NCBI GenBank assembly: GCA_016790225.1
Contig: JAEUOZ010000009.1
Coordinates: 1 to 64,000 of the forward strand
DNA: 64,000 nucleotides
Direction: 5' to 3'
Origin: Rubrivivax sp.
GTDB lineage: Bacteria > Pseudomonadota > Gammaproteobacteria > Burkholderiales > Burkholderiaceae
How positions within the stretch are numbered: position 1 is the stretch's first letter; each line of letters starts with the position of its first letter. The position numbers and the translations under genes were made by a program. The notes under the pieces are model-generated. The model was given only the letters and a program-made list of their open reading frames with translations, ran no database searches and was not told the origin of the DNA. This document shows positions 26,635 through 34,695 of the stretch, piece by piece.

Positions 26635-28155
26635 ATGCGCGTCATCCGCCCCTGGTTTGCAGCCCTCGCCCTGACGATGCTGGCTGCCCAGGCGCCGGCC
26701 CTGGCCCGCAACGATGCACTGCCCCCGGCCGTGCGCGAGGCGCTGACGGCCGCCGCCGTGCCGCCGGAAGCCCTGACGGCCATCATCATGCCGCTGCAGG
26801 GCCTGTCGCGGCGCTGGGAGCGCGACGCCGATCGGCCCATGCAGCCGGGCTCCACGATGAAGCTGGTGACCAGCATCGTCGCGCTCGAACGCCTGGGGCC
26901 CAACCTGCGCGGCCGCACCGAGCTGCTCAGCAGCGCGCGGGTCGAGAACGAGGTGCTGCAGGGCGATCTGGTGCTGCGCGGCGGCGCAGACCCCGAGCTC
27001 GGCTGGCCGCAGCTGCTGGCGCTGTTCAACGAGCTGCGCGATCAGGGCGTGCGCGAGATCGCCGGCGACATCCTGCTGGATCGCAGCCTGTTTCGCCCGG
27101 CGCGCCTGGATGTGGGCCTGGCGCCCTTCGACGATGCGCCCGAGTTCTACTACAACGTCATTCCGGACGCGCTGGGGCTGACGGGCCACCTGATGGGCCT
27201 GGAACTGAAGTCCGACGCCGAGACGGTGAGCCTGCGCACCCTGCCCCGCCTCGACGGCATCGAGCTGCGCAGCGCGTTCACCTTGGTCGATCGGCGCTGC
27301 GGAGAATGGGCCAGCGGCTGGCAACCCGCCGGCGTGCAGGACGATGGCAGCCGCATCGTGATCGAGCTGCGCGGCAGCTTTCCCCGCCACTGCACGCAGC
27401 GCCCGGAGCTGCAGCTGATCGACCGCGACCGCCTGGCCGCCTTCACGCTGCGCAGCCTGTGGCAGCGACTGGGCGGCAGCTGGCAGGGCCAGTTGCGTGA
27501 AGGCCAGGCGGCCCCCGATGCCCGGCTGCTGGCGCGGCGGCTCGCGCGGCCCTGGGGCGAAGTGCTGCGGCCGCTGAACAAGCAGTCGGACAACGCCTTG
27601 ACGCGGCTGCTGTATCTGCAGCTGGGCGCGCAGGCACTGCAGCCGCCGAGCGCCGCAGCCGGCACCGCGGCGCCGCAGCCGCTGGCCGACGCGGCATCGA
27701 TGACCACCCTGCAAGCCGCTGAGGCCGAGGTGCGGCGCTGGCTGGCCGAACGCCGCATCGACAGCAGCGGGTTTGTCATCGACAACGGTTCGGGGCTGAG
27801 CCGGACGGAACGTCTGAGCGCGCGCCAGCTGGCGCTGATGCTCAAGCATGCACTGGAAGGCCCGAATGCGGCCGATCTGCTGATGAGCCTGCCCACCGTC
27901 GGCGTGGACGGCACCATGCGCCTGCGCCTGAAGACGAGCCCCGCGGCGGGCTGGGCGCGGCTCAAGACCGGCACGCTGCGCAACGTCGTGGCGCTGGCCG
28001 GCGTGGTGCACGACGAGCGGCGCCGGCCTTCGATCTTCGTGGCCATCATCAACCACGAGAACGCCTCGCGCGCCCGTCCTGCGCTGGATGCGCTGGTCGA
28101 CTGGGTGGCGCGCGGACGGCCAGCCCCAGCGGTGGGCCGCATGGGCGAGCCCTGA
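26635..28155 (+). CDS. dacB: D-alanyl-D-alanine carboxypeptidase/endopeptidase DacB (PBP4 family)
   Basis: 506 residues. A signal peptide (to about residue 25, 'AQAPALA') is followed by the three penicillin-binding motifs of a class C low-molecular-mass PBP: S73-T-M-K in 'QPGSTMKLVTS', 'KQSDNALTR' and 'LKTGTLRN'. The large insert domain of the PBP4 family lies between the first and second motifs. It trims D-Ala from pentapeptides and cuts D-Ala-mDAP cross-links in the periplasm. The start is the first ATG after the divergent amidase start. The MCE transport genes follow after 65 bp. Confidence 0.94.
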   Translation: MRVIRPWFAALALTMLAAQAPALARNDALPPAVREALTAAAVPPEALTAIIMPLQGLSRRWERDADRPMQPGSTMKLVTSIVALERLGPNLRGRTELLSSARVENEVLQGDLVLRGGADPELGWPQLLALFNELRDQGVREIAGDILLDRSLFRPARLDVGLAPFDDAPEFYYNVIPDALGLTGHLMGLELKSDAETVSLRTLPRLDGIELRSAFTLVDRRCGEWASGWQPAGVQDDGSRIVIELRGSFPRHCTQRPELQLIDRDRLAAFTLRSLWQRLGGSWQGQLREGQAAPDARLLARRLARPWGEVLRPLNKQSDNALTRLLYLQLGAQALQPPSAAAGTAAPQPLADAASMTTLQAAEAEVRRWLAERRIDSSGFVIDNGSGLSRTERLSARQLALMLKHALEGPNAADLLMSLPTVGVDGTMRLRLKTSPAAGWARLKTGTLRNVVALAGVVHDERRRPSIFVAIINHENASRARPALDALVDWVARGRPAPAVGRMGEP

Positions 28156-28220
28156 ACGCCTGAGGCCCGGCCTCGGTCTTGCGCCTTGGGTCCGAAGGCA
28201 CCGCGGCCTATCATCGAGCC

Positions 28221-29033
28221 ATGGTTTCGACGCTCGCCCGCACGCAGTCGGTCGGCCGCGCAGCCGCACGTTGGGGACAGACCTGGTGGCGCATCCTGCA
28301 CCTGGGCTCCCTGCTCGGGGCGCTGGCGCTGTCGCCCTCCAGCTGGCGCCAGCCGTGGCGCGCGGCGATCGCGGCGCGTGTCTGGCGCAGCAGCGCCCCG
28401 CTGCTGCCGGGGTTTTCGCTGCTGATCACGCTGGTCAGCCTGGTGATCATGCGCATCGTGCTGGTCACGGCGCTGAGCTACGGGCTTTCGCAATATGCGC
28501 TGCAGATGGTCGTGCGCGTGCTGGTGCTGGAGCTGATTCCGCTGACGGCGGCGCTGTTCGTGGCACTGCGCGTCAGCCTGCCGTCTTCGGTGGAGCTGGC
28601 CGAGCTGCGTTCGCGCGACAGCCTCAGCGCCTTGCGGCAGGCCGGCCGGGATGTGCTGCGCATGGAGATCCTGCCGCGTGCGGTGGGCAGCTTCTTTGCC
28701 GTGCTGCTGCTGGCGGCGCTGAGCGGTGTGATCTGCCTCGTGCTGGCCTACCTGGTGGTGCACGGCTTCTCCCCCTGGGGCCTGGAGCGCTACACGCGCA
28801 CCGTGGGCCAGGTCTTCAGCCCCAGCGTGAGCCTGATCTTCGTGCTCAAGGCACTGGCCATGGCACTGGCCGTCTCCATCATTCCCATCGGCTCGGCGCT
28901 GCATGACCGCGCTGCACCACCGCGCGGCGATGCACCCGCCCTGAGCTCCGGCATCGAACTGCAGGGCCTGGTGCGCATGTTTGCCGCGCTGCTGCTGATC
29001 GAGATGCTGTCGCTGATGGGCAACTACATCTGA
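28221..29033 (+). CDS. MlaE-like permease of an MCE lipid transport system
   Basis: 270 residues with about five or six membrane segments, fitting the MlaE permease family: 'LLITLVSLVIMRIVLVTAL', 'LELIPLTAALFVALRVSLP', 'VELAELRSRDSLSALRQAG' and 'LLLIEMLSLMGNYI' at the C-terminus. It would be the inner-membrane core that passes phospholipids or other hydrophobic molecules to the MCE ring. It starts at the ATG at 28221; a longer in-frame start at 28179 is weaker. The mlaD-like gene follows after 13 bp. No ATPase gene lies alongside, which is unusual. Confidence 0.85.
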   Translation: MVSTLARTQSVGRAAARWGQTWWRILHLGSLLGALALSPSSWRQPWRAAIAARVWRSSAPLLPGFSLLITLVSLVIMRIVLVTALSYGLSQYALQMVVRVLVLELIPLTAALFVALRVSLPSSVELAELRSRDSLSALRQAGRDVLRMEILPRAVGSFFAVLLLAALSGVICLVLAYLVVHGFSPWGLERYTRTVGQVFSPSVSLIFVLKALAMALAVSIIPIGSALHDRAAPPRGDAPALSSGIELQGLVRMFAALLLIEMLSLMGNYI

Positions 29034-29046
29034 ACGGGTCCGCGCG

Positions 29047-30063
29047 ATGCCAGCCTCCCCCAACGATCCCGATCCGCGTGCGCCAGGCCGCATGGCGCAG
29101 GGCAACGAGCCGCGCGGCGAGAGCCTGGAGCGCCGGGCCGGCGCGCTGCTGCTGCTGCTGCTGGCGCTGGTCATCGGCTCCACGGTCTTCCTGCTGTACG
29201 CCCGCGGGGCCTTCGAGAAGACGCAGCGGCTGGTGCTGATCGCCGACGATTCCGAAGGCGTGGTGGTGGGCATGGACCTCACCTTTTCCGGCTTCCCGAT
29301 CGGCCGCGTGAGCCGCATCGAGCTGGCACCCGATGCGAGCGTGCGCATCCTGATCGACGTGCCGAAGGAGGACGCCCGCTGGCTGCGCCAATCCAGCGTC
29401 TTCACGATGACGCGGGGGCTGGTGGGCAACGTGGGCTTGCGCGCCTACACCGGCCTGCTCAGCGATGCCCCGCTGCCCGATGGCGCCGAACGCCGCGTGC
29501 TGGCCGGCGACGCCACCTCCGACATTCCCAAGGTGGTGGCCGCCGTGCGCGAGCTGCTGGCGAATCTCAATGCACTGACCTCCGCCGACGGCGCGCTGGC
29601 GGCGACGCTGACCAACGCACGCGACCTGAGCGGCCGCGCGGGCGGACCGGGCGGCGCGCTGGGCGTGCTGATGGGCAACCCGAAGGATGCGCAACGGGTG
29701 ATCGAGGCCCTGAATCGCACCAACCAGCTGCTGTCCAGCGTGGACGGGCTGGTCAAGCGCACCGATGGCGTGGTGGGCCGCGCCGACGCGCAGATCTTCG
29801 GCCCGCAAGGCCTGACGGCCGACGCCAAGGCCACGGTGCAGCAGCTGCAGGCCCTGCTGAACGATGCGCGCGGCAACCTGCAGCGCGTGGACGCCGTGCT
29901 GCAGGAGGCCCAGAGCACCGCACGCAACGTGCGCGTGGCCACCGAAGAACTGGACGTGCTGCGCGGCGAAGTGGAATCCAGCCTGCGCAAGGTGGATGGA
30001 CTGGTCAACGAGATCAACCGCAAATGGCCCTTCAAGCGCGATGCCGAGGTGAAGCTGCCATGA
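29047..30063 (+). CDS. mlaD: MlaD/MCE family protein
   Basis: 338 residues. One N-terminal membrane anchor (about residues 30-52, Leu-rich) precedes a single MCE domain (about 60-155): 'VLIADDSEGVVVGMDLTFSG' and 'FPIGRVSRIELAPDASVRI'. A long helical region follows to the C-terminus with heptad-like 'QQLQALLNDARGNLQRVDAV' and 'VEESLRKVDGLVNEIN'-type segments, as in MCE proteins that build a periplasmic tunnel. It would carry lipids across the periplasm with the upstream permease. Its stop overlaps the downstream lipoprotein start (ATGA). Confidence 0.9.
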   Translation: MPASPNDPDPRAPGRMAQGNEPRGESLERRAGALLLLLLALVIGSTVFLLYARGAFEKTQRLVLIADDSEGVVVGMDLTFSGFPIGRVSRIELAPDASVRILIDVPKEDARWLRQSSVFTMTRGLVGNVGLRAYTGLLSDAPLPDGAERRVLAGDATSDIPKVVAAVRELLANLNALTSADGALAATLTNARDLSGRAGGPGGALGVLMGNPKDAQRVIEALNRTNQLLSSVDGLVKRTDGVVGRADAQIFGPQGLTADAKATVQQLQALLNDARGNLQRVDAVLQEAQSTARNVRVATEELDVLRGEVESSLRKVDGLVNEINRKWPFKRDAEVKLP

Positions 30064-30890
30064 GCCCGTCGGGCCGCCCAAAGCGCGAATGCCGGCGTGC
30101 GCAGCACGAAGGTACGCCAGCAAGCGCACAGCGCAGACCCACGCGCCGCGCCATGGCCGCCTGCGGGCTGCTGCTGACCCTCGTGATGGCCGGCTGTTCC
30201 TCGGGGCCGCCGGTGCCCGACTGGCAGCTGGAAGCCCATGGTTCGATGCAGCGCTTCACCTCCGCCTACCTGGCCGGGGACAGCCGGGTCGCGGGGGCGG
30301 AGTTCGAGCGCGCGCGGCGCGAGCTGGCCCGCACGGGTCGCGCCGATCTGGTGGCCCGCGCAGAGCTCACGCGCTGCGCGCTGCGCCTGGCCAGCCTGGA
30401 GACTGTGGCAGCGCCTGCCGCGCAGGTCTGCCCTGGCTTCGCGCCGCTGCGCGAGGATGCGTCAGCCGCCGAGCGCGCCTACGCCGATTTCCTGAGCGGT
30501 GCGCTGCTGCCCGCCCAGCTGCCGCTGCTGCCCGTGGCCCAGCAGGCCGCCGCAGCCGCCGGCCCGGACGCGACCCGGCGCGAAGCGGCCGTGCGTGCGG
30601 TGGCCGATCCCGTCGCCCGGCTGGTGGCCAGCGCCGCGGCGCTGCGCGCCGGTGTGGCGCCCCCGGGCCTGATGGCCCAGGCCGTCGACACGGCGTCGCA
30701 GGCCGGCTGGCGTCGCCCGCTGCTGGCCTGGCTGGGCCTGCAGCGTCGGCAGGCGCTGGCAGCCGGGGACGAGTTGGCGGCGCGGGCCCTGCAGCGGCGC
30801 ATCGAGCTGGCCGGCGGCGCGAGCCCATCCGGGGACGCTTCCGCGGCGCCTGCCGCGGTGCCTGCTGCTGCGCCTTCAGTGGGCCGTTAG
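30060..30890 (+). CDS. Hypothetical lipoprotein of the MCE operon
   Basis: 276 residues from the coupled ATG at 30060. The lipobox 'LTLVMAGCSSG' is clear, but it follows a long Arg-rich leader; an internal ATG at 30153 gives a normal lipoprotein signal. The rest is helical and Ala/Arg-rich with no domain I recognise. Its place matches that of the auxiliary lipoprotein in MCE operons, though the sequence does not show the usual ABC-type auxiliary lipoprotein fold. It overlaps the convergent NTF2-like gene by 15 bp at its 3' end. Confidence 0.72.
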   Translation: MSPSGRPKRECRRAQHEGTPASAQRRPTRRAMAACGLLLTLVMAGCSSGPPVPDWQLEAHGSMQRFTSAYLAGDSRVAGAEFERARRELARTGRADLVARAELTRCALRLASLETVAAPAAQVCPGFAPLREDASAAERAYADFLSGALLPAQLPLLPVAQQAAAAAGPDATRREAAVRAVADPVARLVASAAALRAGVAPPGLMAQAVDTASQAGWRRPLLAWLGLQRRQALAAGDELAARALQRRIELAGGASPSGDASAAPAAVPAAAPSVGR

Positions 30891-31349
30891 TCGCCGCTTC
30901 AAGGCGCGCATCAGGCCGCCCAGCAGCGGCAGCTTCTCGTACAGCTCGCCGGCGGCATCCCAGTAGTCGCGGTGCACGTCGACGCGCCCCTGGGCATCGA
31001 AGTGCAGCTGCGAGCAGCCCTGGATGCGCATCGCGTTGCCGCCGCTGCCGAAGTGGAAGTCCCAGGTGACGAAGGCCTCGTGGCCCTGCTGCACGCTGCC
31101 CGTGATGACAAAACGCGGCCCGCGCGTGCGCTCGAACATGTCCACGAAGATGCGCGCGATGGCCGGCACGCCCTGCACCTCGTTGAAGGGGTCGCGAAAG
31201 CGCGCGTCCGGCGCATAGATGCTGCCGATCTGGGCCACGCTGTCCGGGCTGAGCGTCTCGAAGAACACGATCAGCGCCCGCAGGCCCGCGGCCGCCGGTG
31301 CCGGGATCTCGGCAGCCGCGGGAGGGGCCGCAGGCGGCATGCGGCTCAC
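30876..31349 (-). CDS. NTF2-like (SnoaL-type) fold protein, last gene of the lipid operon
   Basis: 157 residues from a GTG at 31349 that overlaps the SDR stop (GTGA); an ATG at 31340 is also possible. Cone-shaped NTF2 fold features: 'LIVFFETLSPDSVAQIGSIY', 'DARFRDPFNEVQG', 'FVITGSVQQGHEAFVTWDFH' and 'HRDYWDAAGELYEKLP'. This family appears at the same position in sigmaE-ChrR-type lipid clusters, where its biochemical role is unknown. Its 3' end overlaps the convergent lipoprotein gene by 15 bp. Confidence 0.85.
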   Translation of the reverse strand: MSRMPPAAPPAAAEIPAPAAAGLRALIVFFETLSPDSVAQIGSIYAPDARFRDPFNEVQGVPAIARIFVDMFERTRGPRFVITGSVQQGHEAFVTWDFHFGSGGNAMRIQGCSQLHFDAQGRVDVHRDYWDAAGELYEKLPLLGGLMRALKRRLTAH

Positions 31350-32119
31350 AGCCCGGTGGCGCGGCGCACCGCGGCGAAGTACAGGCTGTGCCAGGCCGTC
31401 TGCAGCGTCTTCAGGCCCAGCGTGAAGCGCAGCGGGAAGTGGATCTCGAAGCGGCCTGACTCCCAGCCGCGCACGATCTCCAGCGCGGCTTCCTCGGAGG
31501 TCATCAGCGCCGGCATGTGAAAGCGGTTCTGCGCCGTGAGCGGCGTCTCCACGAAGCCGGGGTTGACGATGGACACGCCCAGTCCCTTTTCGCTGAGGTC
31601 CATGTACATCACTTCGGCCAGGTTGTTCAGCGCCGCCTTGGTAGGCCCGTAGGCCAGCGCCTGCGGCAGGCCGCGATAACCGGCCACGCTGCCCATCAGG
31701 CTGATGTGGCCTGCACCGGCGCTGAGCATTGGCGGCAGCACGGCATCCAGCAGGTACAGAGGCCCGAGGTAGTTCACCGCCTGATGCTTGACCATCTCGG
31801 CCAGATCGAACTGCGTGGCGCGCTGGGCCATGTAGTGGCCGGCGCAGGCGAAGGCCAGATCCACGCTGCCGGCCTGGGCGCGCAGCTGACGTGCGGCGTT
31901 GGCCACGCTGGCGGGATCGGTCACGTCCAGCGGCAAGGCCAGCGCGCCGGGATGCTCCTGGACAAACCGATCAAGCGCCGCCGCGTTGCGGGCCGAAACG
32001 GCCACCACCGCACCCCGCGCATGCAGGGCCGAAGCGGTCGCGCGTCCGATGCCGGACGAAGCGCCGACGATCCACGCCACACGGCCGTGCCAGTTGTCGA
32101 TGCGGGGGTTCAGGGACAT
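31346..32119 (-). CDS. Short-chain dehydrogenase/reductase
   Basis: 257 residues from the ATG at 32119. Classical SDR features: the cofactor motif 'WIVGASSGIGRATA', 'ACAGHYM' (NAG-type loop), the catalytic Ser in 'ISLMGSVAGYRG', and Tyr/Lys in 'AYGPTKAAL'. It probably oxidises or reduces a hydroxyl or keto group on a lipid, inferred from the operon. It is the seventh gene of the eight-gene operon, 10 nt after the DUF3833 gene and overlapping the NTF2-like gene. Confidence 0.93.
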   Translation of the reverse strand: MSLNPRIDNWHGRVAWIVGASSGIGRATASALHARGAVVAVSARNAAALDRFVQEHPGALALPLDVTDPASVANAARQLRAQAGSVDLAFACAGHYMAQRATQFDLAEMVKHQAVNYLGPLYLLDAVLPPMLSAGAGHISLMGSVAGYRGLPQALAYGPTKAALNNLAEVMYMDLSEKGLGVSIVNPGFVETPLTAQNRFHMPALMTSEEAALEIVRGWESGRFEIHFPLRFTLGLKTLQTAWHSLYFAAVRRATGL

Positions 32120-32129
32120 GAAAGGCTGC

Positions 32130-32687
32130 TCACTTGGTGAAGACGAGTTGCACCTCGCCGAGGCGGATGCCAAATTTGCTCATCGTGGCGCGGTTGAGCA
32201 TCACGCGGTCATCGATCAGGAACATCCAGTCGTCGAAATCGACTTCCCAGACGCGGCCATCCACGGGCAGGCGCAAGGTGTAGCGCCACTGGAAGGCATT
32301 GCCTGCGACGGCGCCGCTGGCTTCGCCGACCACGTCGTCGGCGCGCCCGGTGTAGCGCCCGCCGCCCAGGTGCTTCAGGCGCCAGATGCGGCGTTCCCGG
32401 GTGCCGTCGGCGTAGGTGAACTGTTCGTCCAGCACGCCTTCTTCGCCGGTCCAGCGGCAATCCATCTCCACGACGAAGCGCCGCAGAACGCGCCCCGAAC
32501 GGTCGCTGAACATGCCGTGCGCCCGCAGGCGGCCGTTGAAATAGGTCTTCAGGTCCAGCGCCGGCTTGTCGGCCGCGTAATCGGCGACCGTGGGGGCCGA
32601 AGAGCAGCCGGTCAGCAGACCGGCACCGGCCAGCCCCGCCGCGCCGGCCAGGCCCAGGCGCAGGAGTCGTCGGCGGGGCATCGTCAT
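32130..32687 (-). CDS. DUF3833 family lipoprotein
   Basis: 185 residues from the ATG at 32687. The Arg-rich N-region and lipobox 'AGAGLLTGCSS' indicate an outer-membrane lipoprotein. The body matches DUF3833: 'LDLKTYFNGRLRAHGMFSDR', 'FVVEMDCRWTGEEGVLDEQF', 'FQWRYTLRLPVDG' and 'MSKFGIRLGEVQLVF'. The function is unknown, but the family travels with Cfa-type methyltransferases and DUF1365 genes, suggesting a periplasmic lipid-handling part. It overlaps the MFS gene by ATGA. Confidence 0.9.
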   Translation of the reverse strand: MTMPRRRLLRLGLAGAAGLAGAGLLTGCSSAPTVADYAADKPALDLKTYFNGRLRAHGMFSDRSGRVLRRFVVEMDCRWTGEEGVLDEQFTYADGTRERRIWRLKHLGGGRYTGRADDVVGEASGAVAGNAFQWRYTLRLPVDGRVWEVDFDDWMFLIDDRVMLNRATMSKFGIRLGEVQLVFTK

Positions 32688-34120
32688 GCGGTCTTCCCTT
32701 GAGCTGAAGCGGCCATCGTCAGGCCATCGTTCCAGTCGTGCCGGCGCATCCACAGCAGCGCCAGCGCCAGTGCCTTGATCGCGCAGGGGACGACCGCGTA
32801 GACCACGGCCAGCGCCATCAGCGCCTGCTCATCGCGCCCACCGGGCTGGTAGCCCAGCCACTGCACCAGGGGCAAGGCGATGCCGGCAGCCAGCGCCAGC
32901 GTGAGCTTGGTGGCCATGCTCCACCAGCCGAACCACCGGCCCTCGGCGCGGCCTTCGACTCCGCTGCGCTGGATGACGCCGGCCAGCAGCGCGGCCGGCG
33001 CCACCAGATCGGTGCCCAGCGCCAGCCCGCTGGCGATGCAGATGGCCAGGAAGAGCCCGGTCTGGCCGGCGCCCACGGTGACCGCGCCGACAAAGGCCAC
33101 GATGGCCAGCAGCATGCCCAGGGCCCAGGTGCGGGCCAGGCCGATGCGCGCGACGCAGCGGATCCACAGCGGCACGGCCAGGGCCGCAGCGCCGAAATAC
33201 GCGGCCAGGAAGACGGCTTCGAACACGGCCGGCGCCTGGATGCGGTCCCGCACGAAGAACAGCACCAGGCTGGCCGGGATCGAGGCGGCCAGGCCGTTGA
33301 GCGTGTAGACCGCCAGCAGGGAACGGAAGGCCGGCACGCGCCAGGGCGAGAGCGCATCCGCTGGGGCCGCAGCGTCTGGCTGCAAGGGCGCCGACACCCG
33401 CGCAGCGGGGGCGCCGCCCGGCCCCGGGCCGGCCCTCACGGCGCGCAGCGAAGCCAGCCCCAGCAACAGCAGCACGGCCAGGACCGCCGAAGTCACCGTC
33501 CATCCGGCCAGCGTGGGCAGCACGCTGGCCGAGAGCACACCCAGGAGCGCAAAGGCTTCACGTGCGCCGACCCAGCGCGAGCGCGCCACCTCGTCGCCGC
33601 CCAGGCGCGCGGCCCAGGCCGAGTGCACCACCTGGGCGACGCTGAAACCGGTGTAGGTCACGACCAGGGCCACGCCCAGCCAGATCAGCAGCGCCGTCTG
33701 CTGGGTGGGCGTTCCAGCGACGCTCGCCGGCACGAAGAAGAGCGCCACGAAGCCGGCCATCAGCGCCAGCGCGGCCAGGGCCGTGGCCTGCCAGGGCCGC
33801 CCGCGGCCCTGCGCGAACCATCGGTCGGCCCAGCGGCCGATCCAGGGGTCGATGAAGGCATCGCCCAGGCGAACGGCCAGCAGCAGCGCCCCCAGCACGG
33901 CCAAGGGCACGCCCCATTGCGCTGCTGCATAGGCCGGCCACTGCACGACCATCGGCAGCGCCACGAAGGCCAGCGGCAGGCCCAGCAGGCCATAACGCAG
34001 CACTTCGGCCAAGCCAGGCAGCTGCACCGGGCCCGACGCTGGACCGGGCGACGCGGCCGCGGACGCCGCACTGGCGTCCGGCGTGATCGGCGCGCCCGCC
34101 GGCAGCGGCATCGATGTCAT
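32684..34120 (-). CDS. MFS transporter, GPH (MFS_2)-type
   Basis: 478 residues with about twelve membrane segments. The N-terminal segment has the GPH/melibiose-symporter-like pattern 'RLGDAFIDPWIGRWADRW'. A Pro/Ala-rich cytoplasmic loop lies between the halves. A GPH-type symporter at this position is a regular part of sigmaE-ChrR lipid clusters; it may move a lipid precursor or lysolipid rather than a sugar, but this is inference. The start ATG overlaps the chalcone-isomerase-like stop, and its own stop overlaps the DUF3833 start. Confidence 0.88.
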   Translation of the reverse strand: MTSMPLPAGAPITPDASAASAAASPGPASGPVQLPGLAEVLRYGLLGLPLAFVALPMVVQWPAYAAAQWGVPLAVLGALLLAVRLGDAFIDPWIGRWADRWFAQGRGRPWQATALAALALMAGFVALFFVPASVAGTPTQQTALLIWLGVALVVTYTGFSVAQVVHSAWAARLGGDEVARSRWVGAREAFALLGVLSASVLPTLAGWTVTSAVLAVLLLLGLASLRAVRAGPGPGGAPAARVSAPLQPDAAAPADALSPWRVPAFRSLLAVYTLNGLAASIPASLVLFFVRDRIQAPAVFEAVFLAAYFGAAALAVPLWIRCVARIGLARTWALGMLLAIVAFVGAVTVGAGQTGLFLAICIASGLALGTDLVAPAALLAGVIQRSGVEGRAEGRWFGWWSMATKLTLALAAGIALPLVQWLGYQPGGRDEQALMALAVVYAVVPCAIKALALALLWMRRHDWNDGLTMAASAQGKTA

Positions 34121-34674
34121 CCGTTCAGCCCCAGCAGCTTCTGGCGCATCGCCGGCTGCGAGCTGTGCGAAGCCAGCCAGATGCCGAAAAAGCGCGGGCC
34201 GAAGGCCGGGTCACGCAGCGTGCGTGCGTCACCGCCGTTGAAGTGAAAGCCGGTGGTGCTGCTGGCGGGATCCCAGGTGCCGGTGAGGCGGTCACCTTCG
34301 GCGACGTTGGGAAAGACCTCGTTCATGAAGCTCAGCCAGCGTCGGGCCTCGGCCTCGCCGAAGGCCTCGCCGCGGCGCATTTCCTCGATCGAGCGCTCGG
34401 CGATCAGCGGCCCCTTGAGCGAACGTGCGTAGATCAGCTCCAGCGCCATGGGCCGCGCGTCGAAGCGCTGCGGCTCGAAGCCCTCCGGCACCCACAGCCG
34501 GGCTTCGTAGATCGACAGGCCCCACATGCGCAGCCGCGCCGCGCCGCGCAGGCGCGCGGCAGCGCCGAGCAGCAGCCTCACTTCGGCCGGCGCCACCGGC
34601 CCGGCTGCCTGCGCCCAGGCCAGGGCGGGTGCCGTGGCCAGGGCGGCGATCAGGGCGCGACGGTTCAGCGTCAT
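34117..34674 (-). CDS. Chalcone isomerase-like exported protein
   Basis: 185 residues with a signal peptide (MTLNRRALIAALATAPALAW, cleaved after 'AQA'). The body fits the bacterial chalcone isomerase-like family: 'GAARLRMWGLSIYEARLWVP', 'LELIYARSLKGPLIAERSIE', 'FPNVAEGDRLTGTW' and 'FFGIWLASHSSQPAMRQKLL'. Bacterial members are not flavonoid enzymes; the fold binds fatty acids in related eukaryotic proteins, which suits the lipid operon. It lies 21 nt downstream of cfa and overlaps the MFS start. Confidence 0.88.
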   Translation of the reverse strand: MTLNRRALIAALATAPALAWAQAAGPVAPAEVRLLLGAAARLRGAARLRMWGLSIYEARLWVPEGFEPQRFDARPMALELIYARSLKGPLIAERSIEEMRRGEAFGEAEARRWLSFMNEVFPNVAEGDRLTGTWDPASSTTGFHFNGGDARTLRDPAFGPRFFGIWLASHSSQPAMRQKLLGLNG

Positions 34675-34695
34675 GGCAGTCCTGGCGGCCGAGGT

